A stretch of DNA of 22,188 bases from VAZQ01 sp040510075 (GCA_040510075.1 JBEVJT010000002.1:1-22188); one strand, 5' to 3'; numbered from the stretch's first letter, positions 7,266 through 15,682 are shown. Notes: a model not told the origin generated them from the letters alone. Made by a program: numbers and translations.

Positions 7266-9584
7266 GTGGCAAAAGGCCGATCGTTGTTCCTTACGACGGC
7301 GATTTTCACGGTAGCCTTTGTTGTTCTTTCCTGGCCGTGGCTCTCCGGCACAGTCACGATTCCATGGGACGCGAAATCTCAATCCTTCCCCGCCATGCAG
7401 TTCCTCGCCACGTCCATTGCGCGCGGCGAGTGGCCGTGGTGGACGCCCAACGTGTTCGCCGGCTGGCCGATGATTGCCGATCCGCAATCGCTCTTGTTCT
7501 CGCCGCTGCATGCGGTCTGGGCTTTTCTGCACCCCGCTATTGGGCTGCGCGCTTTCGATGTATTGACGTTTGCGTACCTTTTTTTCGGCGGCATTGGGAT
7601 TCTTCTCTTCTTCCACGATCGTGGCTGGCATCCCGCGGGCGCCATTGTCGCCGCCTTGGCTTTTGCTTTCGGCGCCTCCGCCAGTGCGCGCATTCAACAT
7701 ACCACGGAGCTAATCAGCCTTTGCTATTTGCCGCCGGCGTTCTGGCTTCTCGCGCGGGCACTGCAACGAAGATCTTGGCTTGTGGGCATTGCGGCCGGCA
7801 CGGTGATCGGGCTTCTGGCGGTCGGGCGCGATCAGGTCGCGCTGCTGTCGCTCTATGTTCTGGTCGGAATGGTGCTTGGCTATTGGCTGATCGGGGCAAA
7901 CCCGTTGCAGCGCATCCGCGCCAGCATGCCCTCGCTAGCCGTTGCGGGTGCTACCGGCATGCTCCTGGCGATTGGACCAATCGTCCTGTCGGCACTGTTG
8001 GCGGCTCGGTCCAATCGGCCGGAGATCGCATTCGCGTCGGCCGCAGGCGGCTCCCTTCACCCGGTGCATCTCCTGCAATTCGTGTTTGCGGATTTGTTTG
8101 GCGCCATGGCACCGGACGTCGAATATTGGGCGCCGCAAAGCACAATCTGGGACGCGGCCTGGGGATCGCCCGACTTGTTTCTCTCGCAAAACATGGGACT
8201 GCTCTACGCGGGCGCGATCAGCTTTGCGGTGGTCGTCGCGTTCGGCATAGTCCGCGGACTCGCATGGGCTTCCGAAATTCGGTTTTTCAGTATCACGGCT
8301 CTACTTCTCCTGCTCTATGCTCTCGGCGCATATACGCCCGCTTTCAAACTGATGTACGACGTGCTGTCGGGTGTTGCGCTGTTCCGCCGCCCCGCGGATG
8401 CGACATTCGTGCTCGGCGCTCTATATGCGATCATCGCCGGATATTTGGTTCATCGCTGGTTGAGCGATGCCGCGCTTGCGCATAAACCTGCGCACCGGGC
8501 CGCTGAGAGCATTATTGCTCTGCTCTTGATCGCCGGCGCCGTCTATCTGGCGCATTCCGTTGTCGGGGTGCAGCCGGCAATCATTCCGATAGCGACAGCA
8601 ATCGCGTTCACGCTCGCTGCCATACCTGTGCTGCTGCTCGCGCGCAGGCTCAACCGCAGCGCGCCCGTTTTCGCGACCTTGCTTATGGCAGTCTTCATGG
8701 CGGCTGACCTCGGATGGAACAACGCGCCGCATATTTCGACTGCCCTGCCGCCGCAAGAATTCGAGGCGCTGAGGCAGGGCACCCGGAACGAAACCGTACG
8801 GCTTCTGAAAACAAGACTGGCTGCCGCGGCGGATCGGCGTGACCGCGCAGAGTTGATCGGCATCGGCTATCATTGGCCCAATCTTTCACTCGCACAGGAC
8901 TTCGATCAGGTATTCGGGCATAACCCGCTGCGGCTGCGCTCGTTCTATGATGCGACGGAGGTGGGAGATACGGTTGCGATTCCCTCGCAACGCACATTCT
9001 CGCCGCTATATCCATCCTATCACTCCGCTTTTGCGGATCTCCTGGGCGTGCGGCTCATCGCAACCGGGGTGCCCGTTGAGGAGATTGATAGTTCGTTGCA
9101 GCCAGGCGATCTTCTCCTCGTCGCGCGCACGAAGGATGCCTATGTGTACGAGAACCCCCGCGCGCTTCCGCGCGTCATGCTGCTGACGCAGTGGCGCGTT
9201 GCCGATTTTAGCGAGATTTTGCGGAGCGGCTGGCCGACGGTGGATCCGCGCGAAACAGTGCTGCTCGAACGGTCTCCCGCGGGCCTGCAACCGGACAAGA
9301 CCGAAGGCGGCAGTGCGCACTTGATCAGTTATCAGAATACGGATGTGAGCATCGAGGTGCAGGCGCCTGCCGGAGGGATTCTTGTTCTCAACGATGTCTG
9401 GGACCCGTGGTGGCGGGCAACGGTGGACGGAAGCGATGCTGAAATTCTGAAAGCGAATGTTATCTTTCGCGCCGTTGTCGTGCCGCGCGGGACCCACGTG
9501 GTGCGTTTCACGTTCCATCCATTTGCCGGAGCGATGGCCGAGCTTGCGGCCAAATTAAGTTCAGGAGTTGCACATCATGAATAA
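7266..9584 (+). CDS. YfhO family polytopic membrane protein (GT-C-like fold)
   Basis: About 772 residues from the GTG at 7266. The first hydrophobic helix starts right after it (SLFLTTAIFTVAFVVLSW). About twelve membrane segments follow, then an extracytoplasmic C-terminal domain. YfhO marks are WDAKSQSFPAMQFLATS with GEWPWWTPNVFAGWP and ADPQSLLFSPLH in the first large loop, a likely GT-C catalytic region, and a C-terminal NDVWDPWWRATVDG...NVIFRAVVVPRGTHVVRF module. Known YfhO proteins in Firmicutes glycosylate teichoic acids using lipid-linked sugars; the role in alphaproteobacteria is unclear. The frame opens upstream to 7152, but those 38 codons contain a palindromic repeat, so I prefer the later start. 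It overlaps the next gene by 8 bp. Confidence 0.85.
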   Translation: MAKGRSLFLTTAIFTVAFVVLSWPWLSGTVTIPWDAKSQSFPAMQFLATSIARGEWPWWTPNVFAGWPMIADPQSLLFSPLHAVWAFLHPAIGLRAFDVLTFAYLFFGGIGILLFFHDRGWHPAGAIVAALAFAFGASASARIQHTTELISLCYLPPAFWLLARALQRRSWLVGIAAGTVIGLLAVGRDQVALLSLYVLVGMVLGYWLIGANPLQRIRASMPSLAVAGATGMLLAIGPIVLSALLAARSNRPEIAFASAAGGSLHPVHLLQFVFADLFGAMAPDVEYWAPQSTIWDAAWGSPDLFLSQNMGLLYAGAISFAVVVAFGIVRGLAWASEIRFFSITALLLLLYALGAYTPAFKLMYDVLSGVALFRRPADATFVLGALYAIIAGYLVHRWLSDAALAHKPAHRAAESIIALLLIAGAVYLAHSVVGVQPAIIPIATAIAFTLAAIPVLLLARRLNRSAPVFATLLMAVFMAADLGWNNAPHISTALPPQEFEALRQGTRNETVRLLKTRLAAAADRRDRAELIGIGYHWPNLSLAQDFDQVFGHNPLRLRSFYDATEVGDTVAIPSQRTFSPLYPSYHSAFADLLGVRLIATGVPVEEIDSSLQPGDLLLVARTKDAYVYENPRALPRVMLLTQWRVADFSEILRSGWPTVDPRETVLLERSPAGLQPDKTEGGSAHLISYQNTDVSIEVQAPAGGILVLNDVWDPWWRATVDGSDAEILKANVIFRAVVVPRGTHVVRFTFHPFAGAMAELAAKLSSGVAHHE

Positions 9585-10503
9585 GCCCGTTTCTCCCCCG
9601 CTCGTTCACGGCGAGGAACACTGGACCAGCAAGGGCAAAGACGTCCGACTCTTTCTCTGGAACAAACACGCAGGCGATCCTGCCGCCGCGCACGCAATCA
9701 TCCTGTTCGTGCATGGATCCTCCATGGCCTCGCAGCCTACGTTCGACCTTCAGGTGCCCTCCGGGAGCTATACCTCTGCAATGGAGTTTTTCGCGAGCCG
9801 TGGGTACGACACCTGGTGTGTCGACATGGAAGGCTATGGCCGCTCGACCAAAGACCGCGACAACAACGCGCCTATTGCGTATGGCGCGGACGATTGCTTC
9901 GCCGCGGCGACTTACATCCAGCAGCTGAGAGGGCCGCGGCCGCTGCTCGTCTACGGCATTTCCTCGGGCGCATTGCGAGCGGCTTTGTTTGCACAAAACC
10001 ATCCTGAGATGGTCGCGCGGCTTGCGCTCGATGCCATGGTGTGGACGGGGGAAGGATCGCCTACGCTGGCCGAGCGCCGCAAACGGCTTCCGGAATTCCG
10101 TGCCAGAAACCGCCGCCCGATCGATCGTAAATTCGTGCGTTCGATCTTCGAGCGCGATCACCCGGGCACGGCCGAGGACGCGGTCATCGAAGCCTTCGCC
10201 GAAGCGATCCTCGCCCTCGATGATTCGGTGCCGACCGGCACGTACGTGGACATGTGCGCCAACCTGCCGGTCTGCGATCCGGAAAAGATCGTCGTGCCCA
10301 CGCTGATCATGCGTGGTGAATATGACGGGATTGCCTCGATGGATGATCTCCTGAGGTTTTTTGCGAAGCTGCCCAATCCGGACAAACAGTTCGCTGTGAT
10401 GCCCGGGATAGCCCACGCCTCGTTTCATCAGAAGAACTATGCTGTCTGCTATCACATCCTGGCGGGCTTCTTCTCACAGTCTCCCCCGGTTTACCGCGCC
10501 TGA
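9577..10503 (+). CDS. Alpha/beta hydrolase
   Basis: A 308-residue cytosolic-looking serine hydrolase with a complete triad: oxyanion-loop HGSSM (46-50), nucleophile elbow GISSG (Ser129), acid Asp250 (RGEYDGI) and His280 (PGIAHASF). VDMEGYGRSTKDR (82-94) is the typical strand-loop after the oxyanion motif. The segment between the elbow and the acid (about 150-240) forms the lid that sets specificity; I cannot predict the substrate. The ATG at 9577 is chosen because GGAG lies nine bases upstream (9564-9567); an in-frame TTG at 9568 would leave no room for it. The start overlaps the YfhO stop by 8 bp, and the DUF3108 gene begins 7 bp after its stop, so the three genes are probably co-transcribed. 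Confidence 0.9.
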   Translation: MNKPVSPPLVHGEEHWTSKGKDVRLFLWNKHAGDPAAAHAIILFVHGSSMASQPTFDLQVPSGSYTSAMEFFASRGYDTWCVDMEGYGRSTKDRDNNAPIAYGADDCFAAATYIQQLRGPRPLLVYGISSGALRAALFAQNHPEMVARLALDAMVWTGEGSPTLAERRKRLPEFRARNRRPIDRKFVRSIFERDHPGTAEDAVIEAFAEAILALDDSVPTGTYVDMCANLPVCDPEKIVVPTLIMRGEYDGIASMDDLLRFFAKLPNPDKQFAVMPGIAHASFHQKNYAVCYHILAGFFSQSPPVYRA

Positions 10504-10510
10504 GCGCGCG

Positions 10511-11335
10511 ATGCGCGGCCGCCCCGTTCCGATCCTGCTCGCTTGCTGCGCGCTTGCTGCGCTGATCGCGCTCGATCGCGCAGCCCTCGCGCAGGGAAAA
10601 CTCGATGTGCACTATCGAATTGTACTCGCGCGCGTCTCGGTCGGGGAAATAAAGGCGAATATCGAGTTAAGCGGAAGCGAATACAGGAGTACGGTGGATG
10701 GACGTGCGCGCGGTCTCCTAAAGGCGCTGATCAGCGGAGAAGGCGAAATGAGCGTGCGCGGGGCGATCGAAGATGGAAGCCTCGTCCCAGTCGAATACAA
10801 CTCGAAGCTCAGCGCAGAGGCTGGAACTGACACGGTGAGCATTGTGCTCGATCACGGCGCGGTGAAAGAGTTCCTCGTTACGCCCGCTCCCATCCCGAAC
10901 GATGGCGGAGACACGACGCAAACAATTCAAGGGGTTGTCGATCCTTTGACCGCGTTGCTTCTGCCGGCGCCTGCCGGGCAGGAGGCGCTCTCGGCCGAGG
11001 CATGTCAGCGCACCATCTCCGTGTTCGACGGCCGCCACCGGTACGATCTGAAATTCGCATCCAAGCGTCTGGACAAATCGTCAGAACCAAATCGGCTATA
11101 CAGCGGTCCGGTCCTGGTATGCTCGTTGGCCTACCAGCCGTCCGAGCCTCATCACTCGAATCCCTTGGGCAAATATCTCTCCGAAGGCCGCGAGATGGAA
11201 ATCGCATTTGTCCTTTTGCCTGGTACACGAGTGCTCGCGCCGGTCCGTTTTTCGGTTGCGAGCATGATTGCGAATTTGGCTATTGAAGTTGACCGCTTCG
11301 AGTGGATGGCGGCCCCTGCGAACTCAGCGCAGTAA
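10511..11335 (+). CDS. DUF3108 domain-containing exported protein
   Basis: 274 residues. The N-terminus (RGRP then a hydrophobic run ending RAALA, cleavage likely after Ala27) is a Sec signal peptide, so the mature protein should be periplasmic. The body is beta-rich and fits the DUF3108 pattern: DVHYRIVLARVSVGEI near the start, the VDPLTALL motif (about 133-140), VFDGRHRYDL and late LLPGTRVLAPVRFSV. Cys155 and Cys194 could form a disulfide. Function is unknown for the family. An in-frame ATG at 10439 would add 24 residues inside the preceding hydrolase gene and spoil the signal peptide, so 10511 is preferred. Its 3' end converges on the heparinase-like gene with only 23 bp between stops and no terminator visible. 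Confidence 0.85.
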   Translation: MRGRPVPILLACCALAALIALDRAALAQGKLDVHYRIVLARVSVGEIKANIELSGSEYRSTVDGRARGLLKALISGEGEMSVRGAIEDGSLVPVEYNSKLSAEAGTDTVSIVLDHGAVKEFLVTPAPIPNDGGDTTQTIQGVVDPLTALLLPAPAGQEALSAEACQRTISVFDGRHRYDLKFASKRLDKSSEPNRLYSGPVLVCSLAYQPSEPHHSNPLGKYLSEGREMEIAFVLLPGTRVLAPVRFSVASMIANLAIEVDRFEWMAAPANSAQ

Positions 11336-11358
11336 TAGCTAAAACCCAACCCTCCGTC

Positions 11359-13122
11359 TTAAAGCGGCAGCTCAGGCTCCTCACCGCGGCTTCGGCGGCC
11401 GGGCGCAGCCGACCCACCAGAAGGCGTTGCGGCTAGACTCCATTGCACCCGCATGGCTTTGCGCGCGCCCCCGTAGATCACGATCTGGCTGGTGCGGCGT
11501 GGTCCGTCAGGCCCAGCCAAGAACACGCTCTCTTCGATGTCCACGGCATCCTCGTAGGCATAGAAGGTCCACACCGCCTTGTTCGGCAGCAACAGCATGG
11601 CGCTGTGCCCATCGGCCAGCCGGTTGGCCTTGATCGCGGGATGCAGATGAAAGCGCAGCGCGAACTGATCGCGTCCGGCCGCGAGCGTCTCGCCCCGGGC
11701 TGGTGTGAACAGGTCCTCGCCTTCGAGTTTCAGTCCATCGTGGGAAAGCACGAGAATGCGATGATGTACGATGTTGAACAGCTCCTCGTAACCGTCATGG
11801 GAGGCGCGCAACAGGGCGCCATTTGGGTGCTCTTCCCGCGTTATCGCAATCTTGCGCGGACCGCCCACGATGGGGACGCCTTGCAACATCCGCTTGACAG
11901 GGCGGGAGTCCAAAAACCGGCACGATGAAGTGTCGTTCAACGTAGCCGTTGAATGGGCGGCTGTGGCACGCGCAGCTTGGCGCCAGTGGTCACGGCCGAT
12001 GACCGGAATTCCGCAATTCACCACGATCCGGTTCGGTTTGCAGGAAAACTCGAACGCAAGGCAGCCGGCATGCGCTTCCTGGCTGACCCCAAATGGAGGA
12101 GGTCGGCCGGTGTCCATGAGCACGAGACTGTCGCCGCTTTCGAGCCGCTGATAACCCGAGTGCGGCGCGTTCGCGAGCGGCGACCCGCGCGCATCGTCGT
12201 AAACAAGAATCGTGGTGAGCAGATCCGCTGAGGTCGCCCCCATTCCGTTGAACAAGACGAGGCTGCCGTCACCATGCCGAAAGAAGCGCACCATCGGCAT
12301 CATTCGGTCTATGGCATTAAGGAGCGCCGGAGGTGGTGCAATGTTACGCGCGGTGAACAAGCTGCGCAGCGGCAGGAGATCGAGCAGCAATTCCACGAGC
12401 GCTCCCGGATTGCGGCTGACGTGCCCCCCATCGGGAAGAATCTGTCGCGCCAATTCGTCGGTCAGGCGTTTGGCGGCGCCTCGGATTTGCCGCTGCTGGC
12501 CCGCGATGCACAGCGCCGCGTACACCAGTGCGATCGTCGCTTGCAGGCGCGGGACCCCGTCGCGCGCTTCCGCTGCCGTGTACCGCAGCTGGCGCACCTG
12601 ACGGGCAAGACTGCGCATGAGGCGCCGATAAAACTCGGGATCGGAATCGTCGAGCAGCAAAGGCGATTGGCTGAGCCAGGAAATTATACGACGCGCTACC
12701 ACGTCGGGCCGCCACGCATATGCGTTCCGCCGCCTCGTGCCGGCGATCCATTCATCCACCAGCGCCCTTGCATTAGAGCGGGTGATTGCCGAATCCGCCG
12801 CTCGCAAATGGCGCAGCCAACCGAAGCCGAAGAGCGCGACGGCCCATTCCTCCGACGGCGGAGGCAGTTCGAACGGCGAGCGCGCGTCGCAGAGCACCAC
12901 CTTTCCGGCAAAGGCAAACCGCCCCGCGTAAATTTCGCTGGCGCGCGTCGCATCGGCGGTGCGCAAATCCTGGGGCGCGATGATCAACCGATCGAGCTTG
13001 CCGAAGGAGAGGACCCAGCTGACCGCACCATGCGCGGCTAGGCCGCCGAGCAGCCGCCAAAAAACTGCGCGCGCCATGAACACGGACACCTTGGCACGTT
13101 CCGCGGCTGAGACGCGCGACAT
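11359..13122 (-). CDS. Heparinase II/III family protein
   Basis: 587 residues with two parts: an all-alpha N-terminal half (about 90-300, including LDDSDPEFYRRLMRSLARQVRQL-type helices) and a beta-rich heparinase II/III-like C-terminal domain (about 330-560). Conserved alphaproteobacterial family segments include the HAGCLAFEFSC and IVVNCG strands, a WRQAARATAAHST stretch, and a SHDGYEELFNIVHHR segment. The N-terminal hydrophobic patch is too weak to call an export signal. Characterised members are polysaccharide lyases; this conserved chromosomal subgroup has no proven substrate that I know of, so true lyase activity is uncertain. It lies 152 bp downstream of rsmB in the same direction, with an inverted repeat in the gap. 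In related genomes I expect purH beyond it; here a convergent DUF3108 gene follows instead. Confidence 0.87.
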   Translation of the reverse strand: MSRVSAAERAKVSVFMARAVFWRLLGGLAAHGAVSWVLSFGKLDRLIIAPQDLRTADATRASEIYAGRFAFAGKVVLCDARSPFELPPPSEEWAVALFGFGWLRHLRAADSAITRSNARALVDEWIAGTRRRNAYAWRPDVVARRIISWLSQSPLLLDDSDPEFYRRLMRSLARQVRQLRYTAAEARDGVPRLQATIALVYAALCIAGQQRQIRGAAKRLTDELARQILPDGGHVSRNPGALVELLLDLLPLRSLFTARNIAPPPALLNAIDRMMPMVRFFRHGDGSLVLFNGMGATSADLLTTILVYDDARGSPLANAPHSGYQRLESGDSLVLMDTGRPPPFGVSQEAHAGCLAFEFSCKPNRIVVNCGIPVIGRDHWRQAARATAAHSTATLNDTSSCRFLDSRPVKRMLQGVPIVGGPRKIAITREEHPNGALLRASHDGYEELFNIVHHRILVLSHDGLKLEGEDLFTPARGETLAAGRDQFALRFHLHPAIKANRLADGHSAMLLLPNKAVWTFYAYEDAVDIEESVFLAGPDGPRRTSQIVIYGGARKAMRVQWSLAATPSGGSAAPGRRSRGEEPELPL

Positions 13123-13136
13123 CCGAAGCTTGGCTC

Positions 13137-13209
13137 CCCCTAGTGTCTCGATTCTGAAGTTCGCATCATTTTAGGTGGCACGCTCGTTTGCGAACTTCGG
13201 AATCACTAG
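13137..13209. repeat. Imperfect inverted repeat between rsmB and the heparinase-like gene
   Basis: CTAGTG (13140-13145) pairs with CACTAG (13204-13209), and ATTCTGAAGTTCGCA (13151-13165) pairs with TGCGAACTTCGGAAT (13189-13203) with one mismatch position. A 5-base insertion (TCTCG) sits in the left arm and the loop is 23 bases. The left end carries CCCCTAGTGT (13137-13146), a 10-mer also found at 5885-5894. The element lies just upstream of the heparinase-like start codon. It may be a mobile palindromic repeat or carry regulatory sites; there is no T-tract. Confidence 0.7.
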
Positions 13210-13274
13210 TTGCGGGTCGGCCTCCGCTGCAGAAAGATACCCAAGGGGGCGCACAGGGCCAACCCGATATGTTC

Positions 13275-14588
13275 TCAGACTTTTTGCAGACGTGCGGCAT
13301 AAAAGCCGTCGAGCCCGGGAATGCGCGCATCCGCATCTGCCCAGTGACACGGCAGTGTCCGCAGGTCTCCATCGGATGTGAGCCAGTCTGACCGGGCGCT
13401 GAGTTCGGCGGCGGCCGGCGGCCGGCGCTGCAGGCTTGTGTTCTCCGCCAACGCGCTTCGCACGACGTCCACGCCTTCCTCCGGTTCGAGCGAGCAGACG
13501 CAATAGACGAGAAGCCCGCCGGGGCGCACGAGATCGGCCGCACGGTGCATCATTCGCAGCTGCACGGCCGCAAGCGCCTTGATATCCGATTCGCGCTTGA
13601 TCCACGGAATATCCGGATGGCGGCGAATGGTCCCGGTCGAGGAACAGGGTGCATCGAGCAGCACGGCATCGAATGGCTCTGCGCTCCATTCTGTGACATC
13701 GGCGCAGACGATCTCAGCCGAGAGCTGCAGGCGTTCGAGATTTTGCCGAAGACGCTTGAGCCGCCCCGAGGCGCGATCTACGGCGACCACTCGGGCGCCT
13801 GCGGCCGCGAGCTGGGCGGTCTTGCCCCCCGGCGCCGCGCACAGGTCGGCAACGCGCTTGCCCTGGACATCGCCAAAGAGGCGGGCCGGCAAAGCGGCGG
13901 CGGCATCCTGCACCCACCACGCACCTTCGTCGTAGCCGGGCAATTGAGAGAGCTGCCCATGCACGCGCGCGCGCACCGTGCCGGTGGGCAGCACATGGCC
14001 GTCCATCTTTTCCGCCCAAACCTGAGGATCGGTTTTGACCGTGAGATCGAGATCAGCCTCGTGGACGTTGGCGAGCGCGATGGCGCGTGCCGTTTCTGCG
14101 CCGAAGTTTTTGATCCAGCGCGCCATGAGCCATTCGGGCGTGTCGAGTGCAGCGGGACCGATATCCGCAAGCAGGACAGCGCGCTCGCGCGTAATACGGC
14201 GCAGCACGGCATTTACCAGCGCGCTGTAACGCGAGGCGGCACGGTCATTCTGCACCAGCCGGACCGACAGATCGACGGAAGCGTGGTCAGGTACATTGAG
14301 CCACAAGATTTGCGCCGCCCCAAGCAGCAGGGCGCTTTCGACGCGCGGCGCATTCGTGGGGAGGCCCTGATCGAGGAAGCGCGCGAGGATCTGCCGCAGC
14401 GTGCCGAGCCGCCGCAACACCGTTGCGGTGAGGGCGCGCAACAGCGCGCGATCCCGCTCGCTCAGTTTTGCGAAACCTTCACCCTGCAGCTGCTCGTCGA
14501 GCGGCCGGTGCCGACGGAGCACCCCCTCGAGAATATGCGCCGCTACGCTTCGGGAGGCGAGCCCCGGAGCCTGCGCCACATCTGTCAC
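13275..14588 (-). CDS. rsmB: 16S rRNA m5C967 methyltransferase RsmB
   Basis: Methylates C967 of 16S rRNA with S-adenosylmethionine. Counting from the GTG at 14588 (437 residues), an N-terminal NusB-like RNA-binding domain (about 10-140) precedes the Rossmann methyltransferase domain. Visible motifs are the SAM-binding LCAAPGGKTAQLAAAG (from about 249), VVAVDRASGRLKRL, motif IV DAPCSSTGTIRRHPD (Cys315) and motif VI CVCSLEPEEG with catalytic Cys365. The longest frame starts at 14636, but the GTG at 14588 overlaps the htpX stop as GTGA and removes only an unconserved basic leader, so I prefer it. Translation is probably coupled to htpX. Confidence 0.95.
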   Translation of the reverse strand: MTDVAQAPGLASRSVAAHILEGVLRRHRPLDEQLQGEGFAKLSERDRALLRALTATVLRRLGTLRQILARFLDQGLPTNAPRVESALLLGAAQILWLNVPDHASVDLSVRLVQNDRAASRYSALVNAVLRRITRERAVLLADIGPAALDTPEWLMARWIKNFGAETARAIALANVHEADLDLTVKTDPQVWAEKMDGHVLPTGTVRARVHGQLSQLPGYDEGAWWVQDAAAALPARLFGDVQGKRVADLCAAPGGKTAQLAAAGARVVAVDRASGRLKRLRQNLERLQLSAEIVCADVTEWSAEPFDAVLLDAPCSSTGTIRRHPDIPWIKRESDIKALAAVQLRMMHRAADLVRPGGLLVYCVCSLEPEEGVDVVRSALAENTSLQRRPPAAAELSARSDWLTSDGDLRTLPCHWADADARIPGLDGFYAARLQKV

Positions 14589-15562
14589 CCCCACGGGCCG
14601 CCGCGCATGCCTTCGCGACCCTGCTCCTGCCCCCACGGACCGTGCGAGCGTTCACCAGCATGACCCCACGGGCTTTGCTCCGGATAAGACACAGAGCGCC
14701 GTGCGGAAGGGGATATTCCCATCTCGGCGGCCAGGCGCTGCAATGCGGCAATCCGGTTCTTCGTGGCAGGATGCGTCGAGAACAGATTGTCCATGGCGCG
14801 ATTCGTAAGCGGATTGACGATAAAAAGGTGCGCGGTCGCTGGAGCGCGTTCTGCGGTCGGATTTTCGATCATGGAAGCCGCGTTGGAGATCCTGACAAGC
14901 GCCGAAGCGAGCGCATCGGGGCGGCCGCTGATGCGGGCACCCATCTCGTCGGCAGCATATTCGCGCGTGCGGCTGACTGCCATCTGAACGAGCATCGCCG
15001 CGATCGGCGCAAGGATCACCATCGCAATCGTGCCGATCACGCCAAGGCCGTTGTTGTCCCGGGAGCCGCCGCCGAAGAAAAGGCCAAACTGCGCCAGCAT
15101 GGATATGGCGCCTGCGATCGTCGCCGTAACGGTCATGGTGAGGGTATCGCGGTTTCGAACATGGGCGAGCTCATGCGAAATCACGCCGGCGATTTCATCG
15201 CGGCTCAGCATGTCGAGGAGACCGGTACTCACCGCAACGGCGGAATGCGCGGGATTGCGTCCGGTGGCAAAGGCGTTCGGTTGCGGATTTTCCATGATGT
15301 AGACGCGCGGCATTGGCAGGCCGGCGCGAACGGCCAGATCACGGACCAGCCGGAACAGTTCGGGCGCGCTCCGCTCGTCGACCTCGTGGGCGTCGTGCAT
15401 GGCCAGCACGAGGCGGTCCGCGTTCCAGTAGGCCATCAAATTGGTCGCTGCCCCGAACACCAGCGCAAGCATGGCGCCGCTGCTGCCACCGATAAGAAAG
15501 CCGATGCCCATGAACAGCCCGGTAAGCCCGGCGAGCAGAATGGCGGTTTTGACGTAGTTCAT
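14585..15562 (-). CDS. htpX: Membrane zinc metalloprotease HtpX
   Basis: M48-family protease that degrades misfolded membrane proteins, working with FtsH in quality control. From the ATG at 15562 it has 325 residues. Two N-terminal membrane helices (about 5-45) are followed by the zinc site HELAHVRNRD (His130, Glu131, His134) and the third ligand Glu201 in REYAADEMG, with two more hydrophobic segments between (about 143-163 and 174-195). The last 30 residues are Gly/Trp-rich with three PWG repeats (298-300, 309-311, 323-325), including the very C-terminus. The frame opens to 15652, but the extra 30 residues look unlike protein of this family. First gene of a coupled pair with rsmB. No convincing heat-shock promoter was found. 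Confidence 0.95.
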   Translation of the reverse strand: MNYVKTAILLAGLTGLFMGIGFLIGGSSGAMLALVFGAATNLMAYWNADRLVLAMHDAHEVDERSAPELFRLVRDLAVRAGLPMPRVYIMENPQPNAFATGRNPAHSAVAVSTGLLDMLSRDEIAGVISHELAHVRNRDTLTMTVTATIAGAISMLAQFGLFFGGGSRDNNGLGVIGTIAMVILAPIAAMLVQMAVSRTREYAADEMGARISGRPDALASALVRISNAASMIENPTAERAPATAHLFIVNPLTNRAMDNLFSTHPATKNRIAALQRLAAEMGISPSARRSVSYPEQSPWGHAGERSHGPWGQEQGREGMRGGPWG

Positions 15563-15661
15563 CGCAGCGCTCGGCCACGTAAATCGAACTGACGAATATG
15601 TTGGGTGGGGCTCAACCAAACGCCAGATGGGGAGCGACGCTCTCCGGGCCAAAGCAAAGGC

Positions 15662-15682
15662 TGGCCGGGCAGAACCCGGCCA
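15662..15682 (-). terminator. Hairpin after the L,D-transpeptidase gene (possible terminator)
   Basis: TGGCCGGG (15662-15669) and CCCGGCCA (15675-15682) are exact 8-base complements with a 5-base loop. The stem starts about 28 bases past the minus-strand stop of the L,D-transpeptidase. On that strand it is followed by a broken T-rich run (GCCTTTGCTTTGG), which is weak for an intrinsic terminator. It also lies upstream of htpX, so it could belong to that leader or be another palindromic repeat. Confidence 0.4.

Noticed and set aside
9508..10455. A 315-codon minus-strand open frame opposite the alpha/beta hydrolase
   Set aside because: Antisense shadow: Arg/His/Val-rich and featureless, while the plus strand has a full catalytic triad.
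13545..15592. Two long plus-strand open frames (372 and 374 codons) opposite rsmB and htpX
   Set aside because: Antisense shadows. They lack motifs, overlap each other and run against two strongly supported genes.
15563..15652. Heat-shock (sigma32-type) promoter upstream of htpX
   Set aside because: A GTTGAG followed by a CCCCA-like run is present on the minus strand, but spacing to any -10-like sequence is wrong.
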